A stretch of 13,467 nt of DNA from Hemicentrotus pulcherrimus (taxonomy: Eukaryota; Echinodermata; Echinoidea; Camarodonta; Strongylocentrotidae), in the NCBI GenBank assembly GCA_003118195.1, contig BEXV01003130.1:25293-38759 (forward strand), given 5' to 3'. The position numbers and the translations under genes were made by a program. Below, in pieces: positions 1 to 8,600 of this stretch (positions within the stretch are counted from its first letter, which is position 1; every line of letters starts with the position of its first letter). Under the pieces are notes generated by a model that searched no databases, had not been told where the DNA came from, and worked only from the letters and a program-made list of their open reading frames with translations.

Positions 1-11
1 GGGGGGGGGGG
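1..11. other. G homopolymer at the left edge
   Basis: Eleven Gs start the window. Together with the 15-G run at the right edge (13453-13467), this suggests contig ends that stopped at or ran into homopolymer signal, not a biological boundary. Confidence 0.7.
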
Positions 12-324
12 ATGATCTATTCATTCATTCGTATTACATAAGGATCAACACCCATGGCTAGGTCTGAGGATATTTAGGGTCATTTGCACAAGTGTTATCT
101 TCAGACTGGTCTACAAATGTATTTATCAACATTATAGACAGAAAAATACCTAAAGAGATTTAAGCGGAAATCCATTGATATTAATTTAATTTAAAATTAG
201 CTCTGTAGTCACCAGCCCCTAGCCTTCAAAGAGTTTAAGCAGAAATGAGATTTGAATGTTGCTCCGAATGGCTTGATTCTCAATATTATTTCAGAATGGT
301 TGCATACTACATGTACATGTATGT

Positions 325-445
325 GCATCACCTAATATCGTCCCTATTTTCACGAAGTGACGGTAGTGAATGAAAATCGCATTCAATTTGCGTGCAGATT
401 TTCCTCACTACCGTCACTTTGTGAAAATAGGAACGATATGATGCC
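325..445. repeat. Foldback (inverted-repeat) element
   Basis: The arm at 335-377 (ATATCGTCCCTATTTTCACG...) is matched in reverse complement by 398-439, with about three small differences over 42-43 nt. The loop between them is about 20 nt. Pairing extends outward to GCATCA (325-330) and TGATGC (439-444) with a few bases of bulge. It would fold into one long hairpin, typical of foldback-type MITEs. No coding capacity and no clear target-site duplication are visible. Confidence 0.85.
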
Positions 446-2229
446 TGTAGCATTTATAAATTATCCTCTTCATGATTTCTCTTATATTATTCTGCAATAA
501 AAAAAAGAGAATGCTGCCTGTGCCTTGTAATATTATATGCATGGTATGGAAACAAGAAGAAAGAATATCCTGTTTTTTTAAAGCTGGCCTACAGTATTTT
601 TTCTTCCTTTGCATTATTTTGAAGAGCATCCTTCCTTTTAAGTTCAAGTTCACGTTCACATTTACAAATTTTATAGAATAGATAATACTGCATGATGAGG
701 AGACTGCTTATTGGTGCTGCCACCCCAAAAAACAAAAAATCAGCTATTAAAATTCTTTTTTTTTTTTCTTTTTTTAATGAATATAATTTTGTAAGCAATA
801 TATTTTCATCTGTTTTTATTAAATCATTTCTCTATAAAATTGCTAAATTTCCTGAATACTGTCACAAATTTAAGGCCACTTTGTTAAAGGTAAGATCTTG
901 TGTTTGAGATAAATCCTGCTTTATAATGAAGAGTTTGTTCATGTTGTCTTAATAGCTGCTTTTAACATTCTCATAATGTATTATCACTTTAAATCATTTC
1001 TTGTAGACAGTGTGCACTTACACTCCATTAATTTTGTGTCGTTGTAACACAGTGAAACAGTGATACCCTGTGATTTGCTTAAGTTCCACTTTATCACAGA
1101 TTTAAAACAAAGGATCTTGTTAATCTTAATCTATCCCAAGTTTACCATTGAATGTAAAGTCTAATTACAAAACAGATTGATTATTTGGCAATTATTAAAG
1201 TCAACTTCGAATGTTCTAGTATAACTTTTGATTATAGATTTCATCCCATCCTTTAACACCCTCCACCCCCCCCCCCTCATTTAGCTGTTCACCTGCTGCT
1301 TCTACATACACATGTACTCTGCATAAGGCACTATTGTTGTGATGTTTGTTCATTAACTTTTAAAAAAATGAAATGAAATTAGCATGGTATATTGTAGTTA
1401 ATTAATGTTAGCATTTTTTTTTATTGCTGAGTGCTATGTGAACTACTGTTCTAATACTTGTAACTGCCTCTTGTGTAATGTGTCTAGATTGGCCTAATTT
1501 ATATTTATATTCATTTATTTCAAATATGATTTGTCTACCTTTAGATACAGATTTGCATGTATAATCTAATAATTTAACCCCTAATGACTAAATATGTTCA
1601 ACATCAATGTATTCACAATTATGTAATGTTCTGATGTACAAATGTAATATCACAATCACAATTTCTCTCAGTCTTCATGTCCATACACACTTGTCATTGT
1701 CGCAATAAACATGTATAGTAGGATTTCTGTTTTACAAATTATGGCAATTTTATATAAACAATGAAACTTTTTTTTAACTCACTTGCAAATAGACACAGTA
1801 CTTGTTTAGTTTAAATATTTTGTAATGTATTATCAATATACTTTCATGCCATGTACTTTTTACTTGGTAAATAGAACAACTCCAACTCTTAGCTGCATTT
1901 TCAATGAGTTTTTTTTTAAAATCTCAATAAACCAAACCGATACAATACAATACAATTATACCCCTGTCATGTACATTGTACATTATGCAAGCAATGTAAA
2001 AAGAAAGTCATATTGAAGAAGAAATACCTGTTACATTATTCAAATCCATTTGGATTTTGTTATCTCTGTACTCTGTACTGATCTGGACCAAAATAGATTT
2101 TGAAAAACAAAAGAAGAACCTTACAGTGAAAAATAGCAAACCATCGGGTGATATATCAATTTATATTTGCTTCAAGAACATGTTATTTTTTCTCTTTAAA
2201 TGCTACAAATTTAAAACAAAAAGCTATAT

Positions 2230-2430
2230 TAGTGTCCAACTTTGACATCGCACGGCCCTACCTGTTATCTGCGTCTGTGATATGGTGTAATTTTGAAGCT
2301 CTAAAAAGTGCCTCAAAAAAGTTAAAATCTTTGAGTGACCGTTTTTTTTTCCATACCTGTACACCTTTCCCCAATTAGGCTTTAGTATTAAAATCCAGGA
2401 TTTTGTTAAGAATCTGAGACAAAGATACCT
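2230..2430 (+). repeat. Dispersed repeat, copy 1
   Basis: This copy shares a long gapped similarity with about 3271-3625 in the same orientation. Common blocks include GCACGGCCCTAC, GATATGGTGTAAT, TTGAAGC, CTCAAAAAAGTT, TTGAGTGACCG and, more weakly, TTGAGACA/CTGAGACA near the end. The copies have diverged by substitutions and indels, so this is an old interspersed repeat rather than a recent duplication. The boundaries are approximate and the family is not identified. Confidence 0.7.
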
Positions 2431-2488
2431 AATCCCTTTAAATCGATATTAAAATTGTTATTTGTATTGTTGACTTGAATCCAAACAG

Positions 2489-2619
2489 ACAACTTATCTG
2501 AAAATGGGTCAGAGGGCTCAGACTCGCCATTCCAAGACAATGGTCAACTGAGGGACAGTGCAACACCATACACCACCAGTGCTGAAACCATAAGGAAAAA
2601 CCACCCTCTTGTCATAATG
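2489..2619 (+). CDS. TRPA1: TRPA exon A: acidic linker before S1
   Basis: The exon starts after a CAG acceptor at 2486-2488 with two bases completing a split codon, and ends at ATG before the donor gtaagt. An in-frame TGA at 2476-2478 shows the reading frame cannot extend further left. It encodes residues 1-43. The first part is rich in Ser, Asp, Glu and Asn (SENGSEGSDSPFQDNG). It ends in AETIRKNHPLVIM, which runs into the conserved pre-S1 motif of the next exon. The acidic part is not a motif I recognise from vertebrate TRPA1 and is probably a flexible cytosolic linker after the ankyrin repeats. No cysteine occurs here, so any electrophile-sensing cysteines would have to be upstream. The NHPL ending and the phase match with exon B support it. 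Confidence 0.8.
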
Positions 2620-5600
2620 GTAAGTTCCATCCTATAGTATCTGAAATAAAAAAAATGTTTTTTCCAATTGGAGATGTAGGGGTTGGATCTACAATGTACT
2701 TCAAGGGGAAAGTTTATTTTCAAAGAAGATACATCTTTTAAGATTGTCCATAGGGTAGAAATGGAAATATACGGGAGAGCATGGATTTGGATATGAGCAG
2801 TATAAATATTTATAATTATTATTCTTCACTTAATATTATGAGAAATCCGGAAATAACATGCATAAGTGACCCACATTGAATGACATGTGAAGAGATTGTT
2901 GCATGTTTGAGTAGTCCCCTACTTTCTCTATAACAGTGTACATGTTATGTGATAAGCATTAAACCATGAAAACTTGGAAAAGTCTGAAATTCATGTTCCC
3001 TGATCCTTCTCAAAGGACTGTCTAAGATGTTCTCCTTGCCTTGGAATACTACGTCTAGGGATTGCAGTAATGTAGAGGCACCTGCATTGTAGGGGTACAT
3101 AGTTCAATGAATCTCTCAGGGGAGAAGAGAAAATCGGTCTTTATAGGCGGTGGTGTTAACTAACGGGCTCCTTTGGAACATGTTTCAATGAGAACACTAT
3201 TCAAGGGGGAAATGGAAAATGTGGTCTTTATACATCGTCTTTCTCTACAGGTGGTCGTTGAAGGAATTGGTTAGCAGTGTTAAATCTGAGATGCACGGCC
3301 CTACGTGTAATCAGTGTCTGCGATATGGTGTAATATTGAAGCCCTAAAAAAATTGCACTTCAAAATGATCACAAAGAGCCTCAAAAAAGTTTTTAGAAAT
3401 TGAGTGACCGGTTTTACTATACTCATTTTCCCCAAAAGACTGTTGTAGTGTTATAAAAAACGTTAGGATAACAACAAATAAAATTTAGATTTCCAATCAT
3501 AAATATCTTGATAATCAGACATCAGGCGATTGATTTGCAAAAGTCATGGGGTTCCTGAAACGTTTACAATTATTGCAGCATGAGCTAAAGCCAGAATTTT
3601 GTTTCAGAATTTGAGACACAGTGAAACATGCTTTAAAGGGAAAGGGTAACTTTATCTTCATTTTTTTCCCCTTTTAGGTGAGATCCAAACGTGAGCAGCT
3701 GCTAGGCCACCCCCTGGTGACAAGTCTCCTCAATCACAAGTGGAGCAACTACGGTCGATTCTTCTACTACTCCTCCCTCCTCTTCTACCTCTGCTTCCTA
3801 ACCTTCTTCACCGGCTACCTGGTGGTCAACCCTCCACCGTTCTACTTCAACGTCACCGCAGACGCCAACGGGGAGGACAAGGTCGTCTTCAACTTTGATG
3901 GGAATGCGCGCTGGATGGAGGCGTACAGCAATGCAACGTTCTTCGTCTTCGGGGAGATCGGTCACTGGCTCATCATAGCGCTTGCTGGGATAAATCTACT
4001 GAGAGAGGTAAGTCTTCAAGGTGATCACACTTTTGCTCCAGAGACAATTTGCCACAGGTTTCATCTGATCACCTACGATATAGATTTGGGTTTTAGTTAA
4101 GATTTGTGATAACTTCCCAGTGGCTGGCACCAAATTCCATGACAGACCTCAACAAAATTTGAAGGAGACATTGAAGGAAGATTCATGTGCGATAGTTTCT
4201 GACCTCACCCAGGTGGATGCTGAAGGATTCGAGAATGGCCTCCGAGGAAATGATGCATAATAATAATAATAATATGAAAAATTTATATAGCGCTTGTGAC
4301 AAATGTTTTAAAGCGCTGTACATGTACATGTACACAAATCAAAATTACTTAAAACAAAAATCAATATTACTAATGGAATTAACATTACTCAAATTACCAA
4401 GAAAACAAAATATTACTAACATAACTTAACAAAGTATCATTACTTNTTGTTAACTTCTCTTCCCCATTGGAGATATTTTATGACCAAAACAAATTAACGA
4501 ATCAGCACAGGTCAGAAGATATTAGCTGTTCAAAGCTCACTTATGATAAAAGTTGAAGGGGTTTATATATGTACCCTAGTCTCACCAAGATAGCTGACAA
4601 CAGACTGACAATAGACCAAACAATGGACCAAATGAAAATTACCCTGAATGGCCAAGAGCGGTCGGTTTAGTGTCGGTCTTCTTGGTGTAACAGGGGTATC
4701 AAATTGTAATTGCTACGTTCTGAAAGCTTGCATATACACATTCAAAAGCCAATGAAAGGATGATCATACATTTAGTATGGGATAGCAATGAAATGTTAGT
4801 CTCCCCTCCCCTCCCCCAGATGATTTGAGTCTTGAACTGTTTTTATTGATTCATCTTCTTACCATGCAGGCGTGGCAGTGGCAGTGTGGTGCTGCAGGAA
4901 TCTTCCTAGCTTGGATCAAACTAATTCTCTTCATCAGAAAGTTTCCTCAGCTCGGCATCTACGTTGTCATGTTTACAGGTGATTTCATTTATTTACAGGC
5001 TGAAGGGCTTGTCGTGTATAAATGGTAATGACGGATGAAATTGATCTTGATGTAGAAAATTCATTGGATCAAAAAAGTTGCTGCTGAAACCTCTTTGGCA
5101 TACTGTAATTGGAGGAGTGCCTCCAATTGCAATCTAGACCCATTGTTACCATTGATAGTGACTAGCCCTTGGCTTCTTTGTTCAAAAGTCAAATTACCCA
5201 CAGCTTAATTTGAATTCAAAGATCTTTGTGACATTTGACATGTGATAAAGATGCTGGGTTCATAAATCCTACAATCTATTTCTGTCTCTGCTTATTGAAG
5301 AAAATATTAATGTTATAGAGGGGAATTTCCCTTTGAACAAAAATAAATGACTGAATTCCCACAGCAATAACATTATAATGATCAAATTCCGATAAGCTAT
5401 GTGGTGTAGTATACTCTTCACTCAAATGGTTCTATAATGATAGGAATTGAAATTATCACTGAAAAAAAAAATTGGGTAGGTGTTCAGTATTAACATTGAT
5501 GTGAGCTTTTATTTCATTTTGATGATTTTTTTTCCCTGATTTTTTATCTTGATAATTTCAGATATCTTGAAGACCTTTGCCAACTTTGTGGTGTTATTCG

Positions 5601-8600
5601 TCCTCTTTATCATTGCCTTTGCACTGGCCTTCTACGCCCTCCTTATGAATCAGGTATGTCATACCATACATTACAGAGTCTTTTGTACATCTGCACTCTT
5701 AAATTGTGAAGGTGTTGTGGTCAAGTGGATAAGTCATGGGACTGTGTATCGCAAGGTACGGGATTCAAATCCCAGCCCGACACTAATGTCCTTTGGCAAG
5801 ACGTTGATCTACATTTGCCACTCTTCACCCGGTAGGATGTGAACATTAATGTAGTTTGCTCTGCATTGAGAGCTTCTGTAAAATGATGCCTGGCGGGAAT
5901 GCTCCCCGGGGAGTGGAAAATATGCATACATTGTGTGCAGGCCACCCAAAATCTGATGACTTGGGTAATAATATATATGTAAAGCGCTCAGAGACATGGT
6001 CAATGTATTAAGCACTTGATAAACATTGAATATTGTTATTATTATTATTGTCACCGTATATATCATTCATACATGTATTTGGTCTAATGAATCTTATGTG
6101 ATGGAAATGCCTCATGAAATGGAAAGATGATCTTAACATTTAAATGGGGTCAAACTAGCTATGACATGCCGCGCAGTAAAATTTATTGCGCATGTGGCAA
6201 ATGAGCGACCATGCTGAGAGGCAAGGAAAGCAACCAAAGGATTAAAGATAAAGTTGAGTTCTGGTAGAATGCATTGTAAAAGAAAAGGAAGAAAGAAAAG
6301 GGACTACACGAACATGTGGCATAAAAATCCATTTGAAGAGCCATGCTTTTCAGGGAACACTTTTTATCTGATGTTCTTCCACGCTCACAAATCATGTTTC
6401 ACCTCTTCCCAGAACTCAACCTTCTCTTTATTGGTGTCTATTACTGGAATAATACATCCTCTTTGTTTGATTCCTTTATTTACAGTCTCCATTCAACCGT
6501 GTAGAGTACTCGCTGGTAAAGACCTTTGTCATGATGATTGGTGAGTTTGAGTTTGATTCCATCTTCCACACCCAAGACTATCTCACCGAGGTTGATCTGA
6601 CCAATCAGGATGACTTCCTTGGGAACGTCTACTACAAGACCATCACCTACATCATCTTCGTGGTCTTCGTGGTCGTCATGTCAATCATCATCATGAACTT
6701 ACTGGTGAGCCCCACGTGTAGAGATCTGTGTTAGTAGAAAGTATCTATTTAATAGAGTCATTCATGTAGCAGCATTAGCTTACATGTTTGTGTACAGATC
6801 AAAATTTAGAATCCAGATGTCAGTTCTTTAAATCTTGGCTATAAACCCATTGTCTAATGGAACTAGGGGCCCGTTTCATAAAACTTTTTATCTATAACAA
6901 ATGCTTAATTTCTATGATAAATTTGCTCTCAGCCAATCAGATGCCTTGACTTCAGTAGCTTATAACAGTAGCTTGTAACTTGTAATTGATATCAAGTTTT
7001 ATGAAACAGGGCCCAGGTGTCTCCTGTATAAAGTCTATGGGAATACAAAAATTTAGTAGTCAATTAGTTAAAAGTCAAGACTTATTTATGCGCCAACATT
7101 AAGATGCATGCAAGGATTAATTCAACCCCCTCCCCCAATCCACTATGAATCGATTCATAATAAAAGGGATGTTATGCATGCTTCTTGAACAACTCAAAAA
7201 GCTGGTCAGAGACTTGCCAGACATTAGGGACTTTTAGATTCGCATGAAGACAATAGGTCTAAGCTACGATCGACGTTCTTTTAATGCACTGCCTTGAATG
7301 GACGTCACAGGTATCAGTTCACCCAAATCTAAAAGTCCCTAATAGCAACAGTCAGTGTACACGCAAAGTGGATTCCAGCTATATAGATGCCATAATGCAT
7401 AGTAGGTGAATGAGGTCGTTGGTAACCAGGGGTTCTGGAGAGAGACACATTCATTTTTTGTGCGTTCCCTTATTTTTGATACAAAATAGGGGGCTGCAAT
7501 CTACAGGTCCGTCTTTTTAGCAGTCCCCTCCATGACCAACCTGTTGTCTATGCCTGTTGTACACTGTAGACCAATTACAATTACATCGTAGTTTCATTGT
7601 TTTACTATGTACAATGCAATCCCATGTATTTTCTTTATTTTGTTGGAAATGGAATAAACAAAAAGAAAATGAAATTATTGAAATACATTTTTATTTCTGC
7701 ACAATGAATATATTCCTGTGGGAATAGTGTGAATATATAGATACATCATAGGATAGTGGAAATTGGATCTTTTATTGTTCTTTTGTTTATTTTCATTCAC
7801 TCACAGGTTGGTCTGGCAGTAGATGACATCAAGGAAGTTCAGGAACAAGCCAAGTTACAGAGACTTGCTATGCAGGTAAGAGAAATACAATGATTATTTA
7901 AATTCATACAATTTCAACCTTGTTTATCAAGTTATATCAGGACCAGCACCAATCTGGATATGCCAGAAATGCTCAAAACTTGTTATGTCTTTATGTGTTT
8001 CATTGATTGTTTGTAGCGGGCTCTTGCTTTTTATGATTTAAATTGTACCGGTAGTTAGAATGGAAGTAAAATGGAGGAGAAAAAAACAACGATGAAAGAG
8101 GAACTACTTTGTTTATGTTTGTTTCGTGTTTGCAGAATTCATTTGCGAAACAGAACACAATGACATTTATATACCAGTAACTTACGAACTACATTGTACA
8201 CATAGCCAACAAACCATTGTACATCGCTCAAGTTTTAAGTGAGCTTTGAGCGAGTTTTGCGTGGGAATTTCAGGTGTAAGTAAATGAAAGAATAGGGTTA
8301 AATTATATATGTACGCTACAAAATCACGTCCAGTTGATATTATAAGATCCGTATAAGTGGGGGCTATATAAAGGAGATGGGACTGTACTATTCCCTTACT
8401 TACAAGAACTTTCCCAATGGGTTCATGCAAGCATCTGATGTGAAGTGAAGTGGTGTCACACTGGCAGAAAAATCCAGAAAATGTGTACCCTTGAATTTTT
8501 ATTTCACAAATTATGTATTTTCATCTGATGCTCTATAAACGGCAGGAAGTTTTCATGAATGAAATTTTCCAGACTTGGTGTAATGTAACCTTACCTTTTG

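Larger units (their letters stand above)
1..2488. other. Upstream intron or flank without a supported exon
   Basis: This AT-rich stretch ends in the acceptor of exon A and, given that phase, must be at least partly intron. Apart from a G run at the left edge, a foldback element (about 325-445), long T runs (749-776), an 11-C run (1266-1276), a short TACAA triplication (1941-1956) and one copy of a dispersed repeat (about 2230-2430), I see no structure. The short open frames here are AT-driven, rich in Phe, Lys and Tyr, and do not resemble ankyrin repeats or other TRPA segments. Confidence 0.6.
4008..4869 (+). other. Intron B-C of the TRPA gene, expected S3 exon missing
   Basis: The 862-bp interval runs from gtaagt to the CAG before exon C. 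It should contain an exon for the S2-S3 linker and S3 (about 45 residues in human TRPA1), but none of the frames shows one. It does contain an antisense SINE 3' fragment, a MITE-like inverted repeat, one ambiguous base at 4446 and a CT tract with a cryptic acceptor at 4818-4819. Confidence 0.75.
6705..7806 (+). other. Intron E-F of the TRPA gene
   Basis: This 1102-bp intron (gtgagc ... tcacag) contains two MITE-like elements within about 480 bp. Between them is a 16-bp perfect palindrome, TATGAATCGATTCATA (7144-7159). From 7344 to 7806 nothing is recognisable, apart from an AT-rich stretch before the acceptor. Confidence 0.85.

Noticed and set aside
692..907. Open frame ending in FPEYCHKFKATLLK before a good donor (gtaaga at 891), possibly an upstream TRPA exon
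   Set aside because: The frame is very AT-rich, has no good family match and would end in phase 0, whereas exon A needs an upstream exon ending one base into a codon.
5709..5780. A functional tRNA gene
   Set aside because: The A- and B-box-like sequences are there, but the cloverleaf is degenerate and the sequence continues into a SINE body with a (TTA)n tail.
5721..6066. Minus-strand open frames over the SINE
   Set aside because: They run antisense through a repeat with tRNA-like promoter boxes; no protein family is evident.
7145..7158. Palindrome around ATGAATCGATTCAT as a binding site
   Set aside because: A 14-16-bp palindrome can occur by chance at this scale and nothing nearby supports a regulatory role.
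8365..8372. TATATAAA box, possible internal promoter
   Set aside because: AT-rich introns give such boxes by chance, and no start codon or exon follows that fits the gene.
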